DNA from: Sphingomonas sp. 67-36
Lineage (GTDB): Bacteria > Pseudomonadota > Alphaproteobacteria > Sphingomonadales > Sphingomonadaceae
Assembly: GCA_001897375.1 (NCBI GenBank)
Contig: MKSU01000021.1
Span: 73,708-106,681 of the forward strand
Length of the DNA stretch: 32,974 bases
Direction of reading: 5' to 3'
Shown here: one piece after another, positions 15,096 to 22,166 of the stretch
Layout: each line of letters begins with the position of its first letter
Position numbering within the stretch: the first letter of the stretch is position 1
Program-made: the position numbers and the translations under genes
The notes under the pieces: model-generated
Databases searched by the model: none
What the model saw: the letters and a program-made list of their open reading frames with translations, nothing else
What the model was told of the DNA's origin: nothing

Positions 15096-16325
15096 TTGGC
15101 AGCCCTGGTTGAAACAATCGGTGTGTCTCGACGCTCGCTAATGACCCGGATGTTCGCATTCGGAACGGGTCTTGCGATCGGGACGCCTGTGCTTGCCCGG
15201 ACTGCTTCTGAATCTGCGCTTTCGTGGAACTTCGGAGCGGCCGCCCTGGATTGGGAGCCAGTGGAAATCGGGACGGGAGATACCCTCCTGGTGTCCGCGC
15301 AAGTCGGGGGCCTGCCGGTGCGGGCGGTGCTCGACAGCGGCAGCGGCGCTTCGATCATGAGTACGGCGCTCGCGGCGAAGCTCGGCCTGAACAATGGCGA
15401 GCGGCGCATGATTAGCGGGCTAAGCGCCAAGGCACCCGTGCAATTGGTCCGTGATGTCGACGTGCTGCTCGCTCGCGAAACTCGCCGATTGCCCTTTGCT
15501 GTCGTTGGTGACCTCAGTGCGGTCTCGGCGGCGTTCGGCCGGCCGATCGATATTCTACTCGGCGCCGACATGTTTGCGGGGAGCAGCATCGCGCTGGATT
15601 TCAAGAGTAAGCGGTTTGCGGTCGCGAAATCGGGGGCGTTCTTGGCCGGTCCCGGCTGGCGGGCCATCCCGCTCGGCCGCGGGGCTAAACAGGAATTGTT
15701 CATCCAGGCGTCCGTAGCGGGCCTTGCCCCCGCGCCTCTGATGATCGACCTCGGAAGCTCGGCGGCGCTGATGCTCTCGTCGTCCTATGCCCGCAGTCAA
15801 GGACTGCTGACGGGCAAGCGCGTTTCAACTGCGGCGCTAGGCGGCGTCGATGGCGTGAAGACCAACGATATTTTCACGATCGCGACAATCGACATCGCCG
15901 GGTTCGGCGTGTCGAACATTCCGACCCTGGGGATGCGAAGCTGGCTCTCCACCAGCACCGTCGGCAACATCGGCTTGCCGCTCCTCGCTCAATTCGACGT
16001 GGTGTTCGATGTGACGGCGGGCTTCGTGTGGCTCCGGCCAATTGAATCCCGCCACCGCCTGCCGATGCTGAAGGATCGTAGCGGCCTTGGACTCGCAGCT
16101 TCACCAACGACGCTGACCGTAGTCCATGTGGCGACAGGCAGCCCGGCGGAAAAGGCTGGCTGGGTCGTCGGCGATCAAATTGTAGCGGTCGACGGCCACC
16201 CCATCGACGCCGACTACACGCATGGAGACCTTTGGCGCGCGCGCTCTCGCCCTGCTGGAACCCTCGTCAGATTCACGATGGCCGCCGGTGAAAAACGCGC
16301 GCTTCGGCTCGCCGACTATTACTGA
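15096..16325 (+). CDS. Tat-exported retropepsin-like aspartic protease with PDZ domain
   Basis: A 409-residue protein with TTG start at 15096, chosen for AGAAGG/GGGAG just upstream; TTG 15081 is an alternative. The N-terminus has a twin-Arg signal (VSRRSLMTRMF, then AFGTGLAIGTPVLA). The first retropepsin-like lobe has AVLDSGSGASIM with Asp80 and ILLGADMF near 153-160. A second lobe has MIDLGSSAALM (Asp218) and GNIGLPLLAQFDVVFD, so the two could make a two-lobed protease or one lobe may be degenerate (DLGS rather than DTG). A PDZ domain follows (VATGSPAEKAGWVVGDQIVAV, about 340-370). It should act in the periplasm. The MerR-type operator upstream points to metal control. Its stop overlaps the convergent regulator by seven bases. 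Confidence 0.82.
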   Translation: MAALVETIGVSRRSLMTRMFAFGTGLAIGTPVLARTASESALSWNFGAAALDWEPVEIGTGDTLLVSAQVGGLPVRAVLDSGSGASIMSTALAAKLGLNNGERRMISGLSAKAPVQLVRDVDVLLARETRRLPFAVVGDLSAVSAAFGRPIDILLGADMFAGSSIALDFKSKRFAVAKSGAFLAGPGWRAIPLGRGAKQELFIQASVAGLAPAPLMIDLGSSAALMLSSSYARSQGLLTGKRVSTAALGGVDGVKTNDIFTIATIDIAGFGVSNIPTLGMRSWLSTSTVGNIGLPLLAQFDVVFDVTAGFVWLRPIESRHRLPMLKDRSGLGLAASPTTLTVVHVATGSPAEKAGWVVGDQIVAVDGHPIDADYTHGDLWRARSRPAGTLVRFTMAAGEKRALRLADYY

Positions 16326-16738
16326 AGCTCCGAGCTGCCTTGGCCGCTGCCGATCGCCTTCATGATCCCGCAATCGGCCATACGCGCCTTGGTGCAACTC
16401 TGGCTGAGCATGGCAAGCTCGTCCCGCAGCACGGCGAGCTGCGCCAGCCTCGTCTCCACCTCCTTGAGATGCTGCTTCGCTATGGCTGAAGCAGCACTAC
16501 AGTCCTGATCGGGGTTCTGCGCGAGACCCATCAACGATCGGATCTCCTCAACCGAAAACCCGAGCCGACGCCCGTTGCGGATGAAGTGCAGACGCTCGAT
16601 CTCGCTCGCGTCATAGGTTCGGCGCCCCGACGCCGTGCGGGGCGCGGGACGCAATAATCCGATCGATTCATAGAAGCGGATCGTCGTCACTTTCGTCGAG
16701 GTTTCGCGGGCGAGCTGCCCGATCATCACCGGCTTCAT
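16319..16738 (-). CDS. MerR-family divalent metal regulator (ZntR/CadR/PbrR-like)
   Basis: A 139-residue protein from ATG 16738 (an ATG four codons later is also possible). The DNA-binding domain is IGQLARETSTKVTTIRFYES, followed by the dimerisation helix. Cys80 (PDQDCSAAS), Cys115 (SQSCTKA) and Cys123 (ADCGIM) form the metal site. A Cys rather than Ser at the position of Cys80 is characteristic of sensors for +2 ions such as Zn, Cd, Pb or Hg, as opposed to Cu(I) sensors. It is divergent from the CDF exporter operon and convergent with the retropepsin gene; both targets carry nearly identical operators. The exact metal cannot be read from the sequence. Confidence 0.88.
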   Translation of the reverse strand: MKPVMIGQLARETSTKVTTIRFYESIGLLRPAPRTASGRRTYDASEIERLHFIRNGRRLGFSVEEIRSLMGLAQNPDQDCSAASAIAKQHLKEVETRLAQLAVLRDELAMLSQSCTKARMADCGIMKAIGSGQGSSELQ

Positions 16739-16778
16739 CAATGGCACCTTGCTAATGCGAACGGGTCGCAGATTTCGC

Positions 16779-16808
16779 TTGATCCTACAGTGACTGGAGG
16801 TGGTAGGG
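16779..16808 (+). promoter_or_regulatory. MerR-type operator/promoter of the CDF-FTR1 operon
   Basis: TTGATCCT-AC-AGTGACTGGAG (16779-16799): a -35 and a spacer dyad CCTACAGT-G-ACTGGAGG with one mismatch. A candidate -10 (GTAGGG or TAGGGG, 16803-16809) overlaps the ribosome site of the exporter gene, implying a very short leader. It is the near twin of the operator at 15027. Confidence 0.78.
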
Positions 16809-16816
16809 GAAGCCGC

Positions 16817-17443
16817 ATGAGTGTTTCTGTCGAAAGTTGCGGGTGTCACGGCGAGCCGGTTCGCGCCCAGCACGATCCGGCCTACCGTCGCGCCTTGCTG
16901 ACGGTTGTGGTCCTCAACCTCGGCTTCGGGATCGCCGAATTGTTAGGCGGGTTCATCGCCGATAGCCAGGCACTCAAGGCGGACTCGCTCGACTTTCTCG
17001 GCGACGGATCGATCAGCCTCCTCGGTCTGCTCGCGCTCGCCTGGTCGGCTCGGGCGCGGGCGCGGGTTGCGCTCTCGCAGGGGGTGTTCCTTGGGGCGCT
17101 CGGGGTGGGCGTGATCGCCTTCGCGATCTGGCGCGCCCTTCACGCAACCGCGCCCGACGCCGAGCTGATGGGCGCGATCGGTGCCGTCGCACTGACCATC
17201 AATGTCGGCTCGGCCTTGATGCTGGCGCGCTTCCGGGAAGGCGACGCAAACGTCCGCGCTATCTGGCTCTTCAGCCGCAACGACGCGCTCGCCAATGTCG
17301 CGGTGATCGCAGCAGCGGGTTTGGTGGCGTGGACGGGAAGCGCATGGCCCGACCTCGCCGTGGCCGGCGTGATCGCGCTGCTGTTCCTCCACTCCGCCTA
17401 TGAGATCGTAAAGGGCGCCCGTCGCGAGCTGGGGGAGCTTTGA
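16817..17443 (+). CDS. Short CDF-type cation efflux protein
   Basis: A 208-residue membrane protein from ATG 16817 with GGGGAAG close upstream. The N-terminus holds a metal-binding-looking CGCHG (residues 8-12). Six membrane helices follow. Acidic transport residues are seen in helix II (KADSLDFLGDG, Asp59-xxx-Asp63) and in helix V (FSRNDALANVAV). It lacks the cytoplasmic C-terminal domain of full CDF proteins such as YiiP or CzcD (about 300 residues), but short versions of about 200-210 residues are common next to CadR/ZntR-type regulators. The likely role is export of a divalent metal from the cytosol. The gene overlaps the next one by one base (TGATG) and is controlled by the divergent MerR-type regulator. 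Confidence 0.85.
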   Translation: MSVSVESCGCHGEPVRAQHDPAYRRALLTVVVLNLGFGIAELLGGFIADSQALKADSLDFLGDGSISLLGLLALAWSARARARVALSQGVFLGALGVGVIAFAIWRALHATAPDAELMGAIGAVALTINVGSALMLARFREGDANVRAIWLFSRNDALANVAVIAAAGLVAWTGSAWPDLAVAGVIALLFLHSAYEIVKGARRELGEL

Positions 17444-19407
17444 TGCGACCGTTCATCGTGATCCGCGCTCAGGCCCGCATTGTGCTGCCGCGTCTGCTGG
17501 CGCTGCTCGTCGCCGTCCTGCTTCCAGCCGCGGCAATGGCGCAGGCGAGGGACGTGCAAACCGCATGGCGACTGCTCGATTATGTGGCGGTCGACTATGG
17601 CGGCGCGGTCGCCGATGGACGGATCAAGAGTGCGTCCGAATATGCGGAGATGAACGAGTTCGCGGCGTCGGTCACGGCGCGGCTGCAAACGCTGCCACCG
17701 AAACCGGAGCGGCAAACACTGCTGGAGGGCGCGGCGAAACTTCAGTCGATGATCGCCCGCAAGGCAACCGCAGGCCAGGTTGGCGTGCTTGCTCATGGAC
17801 TCGCGGCCGACCTGCTTCACGCCTATCCCGTGCCGCTTGCTCCCGACAAAGCCCCGAGCCTCGCCGCCGGCGCTGCGCTGTTCAATCAAACCTGCTCGGC
17901 CTGCCACGGGGCGACAGGCAATGGGCACGGCCCCGACGCGGCCAAGCTCTCCACGCCGCCGATCGCGTTTACGGACCTGGCACGCGCGCGCCAGCGCAGC
18001 GTGTTCGCGCTTTATCAGGCGGTGACGCAGGGCATCGACGGGACGGCCATGCAGAGCTTCGCCGATCTGCCGAACGATCAGCGTTGGGCGGTAGCGTTTC
18101 GTGCCGGGGGCTTCGCGTTCACCGACGCACAAGCGCGCGAAGGCGAGCGGCTATGGAAGTCCGATGCGGCGCTCCGCCGGCGCATCCCGGACCTTCAGAC
18201 CTTGGCCGGCCTTACTCCAGCCACGCTCGCCACCTCGATCGGCGAAGGCAGGGCCGATGCGGTCATCGCTTACCTGCGCCGCCACCCGAAACAGGTCGTG
18301 CAACAGGCTCCCGGTTCACTCGCGGTAGCGCGCGCGAAACTGGCCGATAGCGTGGCAGCGGCGCGGCGTGGTGACAGGCGCATGGCGAAGGAACTGGCGC
18401 TGTCGGCCTATCTCGACGGATTCGAGCCGATCGAGCCGACGCTAACGGCGCGCGATGCGACACTCATGGGTCGGATCGAAAGCACGATGGGCGAGTATCG
18501 CGCCGCGATCGACCGTGGATCGTCACCTGACGAACTCGCCAGCAAAGTATCGGTGCTGGGCGGGCTATTTGATGATGCCGAAGCGGCGCTCGTGCCCGAT
18601 GCCGCGACCCGCGCCTCTACCTTCCTGGGCGCGTTCACGATCCTGTTGCGCGAAGGGCTTGAAGCCCTGCTCATTGTCGTCGCGATGATCGCCTTTCTCC
18701 GCAAAGCGGAGCGAGGCGAGGCGCTGCGTTACGTTCACGGCGGATGTATCGGCGCGCTGGTCGCTGGCGGCATCACCTGGGCGATCGCCACCTACGCGAT
18801 CGGGATCAGCGGGGCGAGCCGGGAGCTGACGGAAGGCTTCGGATCGCTGTTCGCTGCGCTCGTGCTGCTGTCGGTGGGAATCTGGATGCACGGCAAGGCG
18901 CAAGCCGACCAGTGGCAACGCTACATTCGCGACAAGATGGCGCGCGCGCTGGGCGGCGGGTCGGGCTGGTTGCTGTTCGGCCTCGCGTTCGTCGTCGTGT
19001 ATCGCGAGGTTTTCGAGACGATCCTGTTCTACGCCGCCCTGTCGGCGCAAGGGAACAACGCGATGCTGCTCGCGGGAGCGGGCACGGCGATCGGACTTCT
19101 CGGCCTGATCGCCTGGGTGATGCTCAGGTATAGCCGCAAGCTTCCGATCGCACAGTTCTTCCGCTACAGTTCGTGGCTCATGGCGGTCTTGACGGTGGTG
19201 CTCGCCGGCAAGGGTGTCGGGGCGCTACAGGAAGCCGGCATCATCGACATAACGCCGCTCGCGGACGTGCCCCGGCTCTCGATGCTCGGGCTGTTCCCGA
19301 CCTGGCAATCGGTGCTGGCGCAACTCCTGATGGCGGTCGCGATCGCCATCGGGTTCGCCTGGAACGGCCGTGGCCAATCCCGGCCAGGCGGGGCATCGGC
19401 CATCTGA
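17443..19407 (+). CDS. Cytochrome c-FTR1 fusion metal permease
   Basis: A 654-residue protein whose ATG lies in the stop of the CDF gene, with GGAG upstream. A signal peptide (LLALLVAVLLPAAAMAQA) is followed by a helical periplasmic part and a cytochrome c domain with haem motif CSACH (Cys151-Cys154-His155). After a second helical region comes an FTR1-type permease with both expected REXXE motifs: REGLE at 403-407 and REVFE at 521-525, each in a membrane helix. FTR1 permeases import iron coupled to redox; the related PbrT imports lead. Pairing an importer with a CDF exporter under one MerR-type promoter suggests divalent metal or lead/iron handling rather than housekeeping iron uptake. It appears intact. 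Confidence 0.9.
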   Translation: MRPFIVIRAQARIVLPRLLALLVAVLLPAAAMAQARDVQTAWRLLDYVAVDYGGAVADGRIKSASEYAEMNEFAASVTARLQTLPPKPERQTLLEGAAKLQSMIARKATAGQVGVLAHGLAADLLHAYPVPLAPDKAPSLAAGAALFNQTCSACHGATGNGHGPDAAKLSTPPIAFTDLARARQRSVFALYQAVTQGIDGTAMQSFADLPNDQRWAVAFRAGGFAFTDAQAREGERLWKSDAALRRRIPDLQTLAGLTPATLATSIGEGRADAVIAYLRRHPKQVVQQAPGSLAVARAKLADSVAAARRGDRRMAKELALSAYLDGFEPIEPTLTARDATLMGRIESTMGEYRAAIDRGSSPDELASKVSVLGGLFDDAEAALVPDAATRASTFLGAFTILLREGLEALLIVVAMIAFLRKAERGEALRYVHGGCIGALVAGGITWAIATYAIGISGASRELTEGFGSLFAALVLLSVGIWMHGKAQADQWQRYIRDKMARALGGGSGWLLFGLAFVVVYREVFETILFYAALSAQGNNAMLLAGAGTAIGLLGLIAWVMLRYSRKLPIAQFFRYSSWLMAVLTVVLAGKGVGALQEAGIIDITPLADVPRLSMLGLFPTWQSVLAQLLMAVAIAIGFAWNGRGQSRPGGASAI

Positions 19408-19596
19408 AGGTCGGATCGCATATATTACCGCCGCTGATCCTTCGTGGTGCCGCCCGCCTTCTGCGCTATGGGATAACTGACGAAACAGCCCCATCAAACC
19501 AGCGCCCGTCCGCTTGCGGGCGGTCCGTTGGCCGGGGTGGAGGTTTGCGGAAAAATGAGGGATAAGCATCGCGTGGCGACGCTCCGCGCGGCGGTC

Positions 19597-19630
19597 GTCA
19601 TCCGGGCTTGAGACCCGGCTTGAGGCGGGA
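19597..19630. repeat. REP-like palindromic element
   Basis: GTCATCCGGGCTTGAGACCCGG (19597-19618, here quoted as GTCATCCGGG and CTTGAGACCCGG) forms a stem CCGGG/CCCGG around CTTGAGA and is followed by a GGCTTGAGGCGGGA tail. It resembles the GTCATCCCGGRCTTGAYCCGGG family of repeats spread through sphingomonad and other alphaproteobacterial intergenic regions. It lies downstream of the FTR1 gene; another stem (CGCCCG, 19503-19508, with CGGGCG, 19517-19522) precedes it and may help end that transcript. Confidence 0.5.
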
Positions 19631-19702
19631 GCCTTCGCCAATGGCGCGGCATGGCGGAGGCCCCTGACTCTAGCGTATTTTCTGCTTTCGTTCCGCTAGG
19701 TC

Positions 19703-20095
19703 GTGACTCATAGAATCGTCATGCCGATCTTGGCCGAACATCGCTGGCTCTATCCGATCGACTGGCCCGAGCTGTTGAAGATGGTCCGGTTTGGCCGCGC
19801 CGGGGGCGAGGCGAGCTTTGCCGGCGCCCGCACGCGACGCGCCTGTTCCACCCCGGCGGCGGCCGCTGCAGTCGTGATGACGATCCTTCACGTCACGCTG
19901 GTCTATATCGCCTGTGCGCATCTCAACAACGATCCGACCCAGAGCATGGGCCGCGACCTAGCCGCGATCTCTAGGGTGCCATTGATCTATGATGCACCCG
20001 GGTTTTGTCGCCGGCTGAACGCCTATCGGCGTTGCGCAATCTTTGATCTGCTCGCACTGCTTGACGCTTTGATGCGCTGCCTTCGCCGAAGTACG
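19703..20095 (+). pseudogene. Decayed HNH-like small protein gene
   Basis: The frame from GTG 19703 begins MPILAEHRWLYPIDWPELL, like a family of small zinc-finger/HNH-type proteins common in sphingomonads and rhizobia. The expected CxxC part, ELCRRPHATRLFHPGGGRC, appears only in another frame (from 19813). The first frame then resumes with VYIACAHLNNDPTQSMGRDLAAI, and the CHLIYDAP-like part again needs a frame change near 19970. At least three small indels are therefore present. The original product was probably about 120 residues, with Cys-X2-Cys and a C-terminal Cys/His pair. Function of the intact family is unknown to me. Its decay marks this as a degenerating stretch. Confidence 0.6.
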
Positions 20096-20151
20096 TGTGC
20101 CACGTGGCACACCCGCGCGCGGTCATCCTGATGCCAGGATAAGGGCCGCGG

Positions 20152-20180
20152 TTGGATGTTGAATGGGATACGAGTATATA
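20152..20180 (+). promoter_or_regulatory. Strong-looking promoter with no gene behind it
   Basis: TTGGAT (20152-20157) and TATATA (20175-20180) are separated by exactly 17 bases in an unusually AT-rich patch. The next plus-strand gene starts 800 bases later, so transcription from here would yield a non-coding transcript or a remnant leader. Confidence 0.45.
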
Positions 20181-20186
20181 TAAGGC

Positions 20187-20340
20187 GTTCTGTTGCGTGA
20201 TTCTCGAAAGCGGCACCTCCTGAACCGTCGCGCTGCTACCCGGCGGGTCTCAATTCCTGAAGGGACGGGATCCTGATAAACTCCTGCATCCCGTCAGGCT
20301 GCCGGTGGTGGCCCGGCTTACTATCGTGACCGGGCGCCAA
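20187..20340 (+). ncRNA. Candidate small RNA downstream of an orphan promoter
   Basis: Downstream of the promoter at 20152-20180 the sequence holds two stem-loops: GACGGGAT (20264-20271) with ATCCCGTC (20288-20295), and GCCCGG (20311-20316) with CCGGGC (20330-20335). Four CTCCTG- or TCCTGA-type motifs occur between 20215 and 20287, the first within ACCTCCTGA, which contains the anti-Shine-Dalgarno core. No open frame is convincing. A regulatory RNA that pairs with ribosome sites is one reading; a degraded mobile element is another. No expression evidence is available. Confidence 0.25.
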
Positions 20341-20517
20341 GCCAGCGATCACGATCTTTAAAGTTGTTAAATCGTTGATGTGCGTTACATCATTAAACCG
20401 GCAAGAGCGCGGGGAGCTGCTACCTCCGTCCGCTGCTGATCACGTCCCTGCTGCTCCCGATCGCTGTTGCCGGCGCGGGCCGGAAAATATCTCGTCCGGC
20501 AGACGGCAGCCAGTCCG

Positions 20518-20925
20518 CTACACGGCATCAAACGAGGTCAGGATCGGGCACCGCCCTTCCGATCCCGATCCGCACTCGCGTGCGAGTTGGCGAAGTGAGG
20601 CGCGGACCCGTGTCAGCTCGTCGATTTTGACATCCAGAGCTGCAATGCGTTCGTTGGCGAGCTGGCGCGCACGGGCGCGATCGTCGGTCGCGTCGAGCGC
20701 CAACAGCTCGCCGATTTGCTCAAGCGTGAAGCCGGCCGCCTGGGCGGAGCGAATGAAGCGGAGTCGGCGGACATCATCGAGGCCGTAGCGGCGGATACCG
20801 CCGCTCGTGCCGGCTCCGCTCGGCCGATCCGGCGTGCCGAGAAGACCCCGGCGCTGATAGTAGCGCACGGTTTCCACGCCCACGCCGCCTTCACGCGCGA
20901 ATCCCGCGATCGTCATGCCCGCCAT
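20518..20925 (-). CDS. MerR-family regulator with an incomplete metal site
   Basis: A 135-residue protein from ATG 20925 (ATG three codons later possible). The MerR DNA-binding domain is IAGFAREGGVGVETVRYYQR, followed by the usual wing, with a Gly-rich insertion (RPSGAGTSGGIRRYG). The C-terminus keeps Cys118 and Cys126 (ECGSGSEGRCPIL), equivalent to the last two Hg ligands of MerR. The first ligand position is Asp (LDATDDRA, residues 77-84) instead of Cys. It is divergent from a glutaredoxin-MauE gene across a mer-like operator. It may sense a thiol or redox signal, or a metal in a different geometry; the sequence alone does not decide. Confidence 0.82.
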   Translation of the reverse strand: MAGMTIAGFAREGGVGVETVRYYQRRGLLGTPDRPSGAGTSGGIRRYGLDDVRRLRFIRSAQAAGFTLEQIGELLALDATDDRARARQLANERIAALDVKIDELTRVRASLRQLARECGSGSEGRCPILTSFDAV

Positions 20926-20928
20926 GCC

Positions 20929-20960
20929 TTGACTCCGGACTATGGTACGGACCCTATATA
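20929..20960 (+). promoter_or_regulatory. mer-like operator/promoter of the glutaredoxin-MauE gene
   Basis: TTGACT (20929-20934) and CTATAT/TATATA (20954-20960) are 19-20 bases apart. The spacer contains the dyad CCGGAC-TATG-GTACGG with one mismatch, close to the classical mer operator (ACTCCG...GTACGGA). It sits between divergent genes and should be bound by the regulator at 20518-20925. Confidence 0.78.
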
Positions 20961-20987
20961 GGCGGGCGAACGAGTTGGAGAAGCGAA

Positions 20988-21755
20988 ATGGCGACCGCTC
21001 CTGCCAAGCAGGCGACGATCTACCGGATGGTGATGCCGGAACACACCTGTCCCTATGGGCTGAAGGCGAAAGACCTGCTGCGGCGGGAAGGCTATGCGGT
21101 CGATGATCGCTGGCTGACGACGCGGGAGGAAACCGACGCCTTCAAGGCGAAGCACGGGGTCAAGACGACGCCGCAGACCTTCATCGCCGGCGAGCGGGTG
21201 GGCGGCTATGACGACTTGCGTCGCTTCTTTTTCAAGAAGGTTCGCGACCCCAAAGCCGTCACCTATCGGCCGGTGATCGCGGTGTTCGCCATGACGGCAC
21301 TGATGGCGCTGGCGGTCAGCTACGCCGCGTTGGGGACGCCGTTCACGGTGCGCGCGGGCGAATGGTTCATTGCCTTCTCGATGTGTATCCTCGCCATGCT
21401 CAAGCTCCAGAACGTCGAGAGCTTTTCAAGCATGTTCCTCAACTACGACCTGCTGGCGAAGCGCTGGGTGCCCTATTCCTACATCTACCCGTTCGCGGAA
21501 GGCGGGGCGGGGGTGCTGATGGCGGCGGGTGCGCTCACCTGGTTTTCGGTGCCCGTCGCGCTGGCCATCGGCACGATCGGCGCGGTGTCGGTGTTCAAGG
21601 CCGTCTATGTCGATAAGCGCGAGCTGAAATGCGCGTGCGTGGGCGGGGACAGCAACGTGCCTTTGGGCTTCATCTCGCTCACCGAGAACGTAATGATGGT
21701 GACGATGGCGCTCTGGATGCTGGCGGCCCCGGCCTCGCTTGCGATGGCGCATTAA
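20988..21755 (+). CDS. Glutaredoxin-MauE/DoxX-like membrane fusion protein
   Basis: A 255-residue protein from ATG 20988 with GGAG seven bases upstream. Residues 1-85 are glutaredoxin-like: CPYG at 21-24 (single active Cys), TPQTF at 61-65 (cis-Pro loop) and GGYDDL at 72-77 (glutathione-binding). The rest is a four-helix MauE/DoxX-like membrane domain, ending in KCACVGGDSNVPLGFISLTE, with a conserved-looking Cys-X-Cys. MauE proteins help disulfide formation in the periplasm; the fusion suggests glutathione-linked electron transfer across the membrane. The mer-type operator and regulator imply induction by mercury, another thiophilic metal, or thiol stress. Confidence 0.87.
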   Translation: MATAPAKQATIYRMVMPEHTCPYGLKAKDLLRREGYAVDDRWLTTREETDAFKAKHGVKTTPQTFIAGERVGGYDDLRRFFFKKVRDPKAVTYRPVIAVFAMTALMALAVSYAALGTPFTVRAGEWFIAFSMCILAMLKLQNVESFSSMFLNYDLLAKRWVPYSYIYPFAEGGAGVLMAAGALTWFSVPVALAIGTIGAVSVFKAVYVDKRELKCACVGGDSNVPLGFISLTENVMMVTMALWMLAAPASLAMAH

Positions 21756-21784
21756 GCATAGCGTTGGCGACGGTGGGCAAGGAC

Positions 21785-22010
21785 GCTGCGTAGCCTCGAA
21801 CTGCAAGGCAGGAAATGGGCTGCGGGCGGCAGCAACATCGACGAGAGCGGTTCCCTCAGCATCCCGCCGATCATTGGCGCCGCGGTCCGGCTCATCACTG
21901 GCGAACCCGGCGCGCCACCGATCAGCACCGCGAAACTCGCCGCCACGATCAGCGGCAACCGTGACTGCCCCGCGGCTTCGACGTAACAGCCCGCCTGCGC
22001 GGACCCCTTT
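21785..22010 (-). pseudogene. C-terminal fragment of a CusA/CzcA-type efflux pump gene
   Basis: On the minus strand, [21 protein letters not shown] and LLPPAAHFLPC match the C-terminal end of the intact pump at 27497-30652 ([31 protein letters not shown]). The preceding block LLRRSRGAVTVA, matching [12 protein letters not shown], lies in another frame, so a frameshift is present. Nucleotide similarity between 21836-21900 and about 27583-27650 is visible by eye. Nothing of the other 950 residues is found here. It is a remnant of a second RND pump gene lost by deletion, or of a duplication of the cus operon. The flanks 21756-21784 and 22011-22166 hold nothing recognisable. Confidence 0.78.
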
Positions 22011-22166
22011 GCCTATCTGGTTTTCGACCAGTCGCGGGTGTCGCCCGGCGCGCGCGGCCTCCTCCTTTGACCGGTTGAAGTATCGATACCCGCAAGGCAA
22101 GTCGCCACCTTGACACAGTCACGCGAGCGACCGCTCTGCAAGCAAAGCTGGATCAGACGATGTTGC

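Noticed and set aside
16790-16816. Upstream TTG/GTG starts for the CDF exporter
   Set aside because: They would place the start inside the MerR operator; ATG 16817 has an adjacent GGGGAAG ribosome site.
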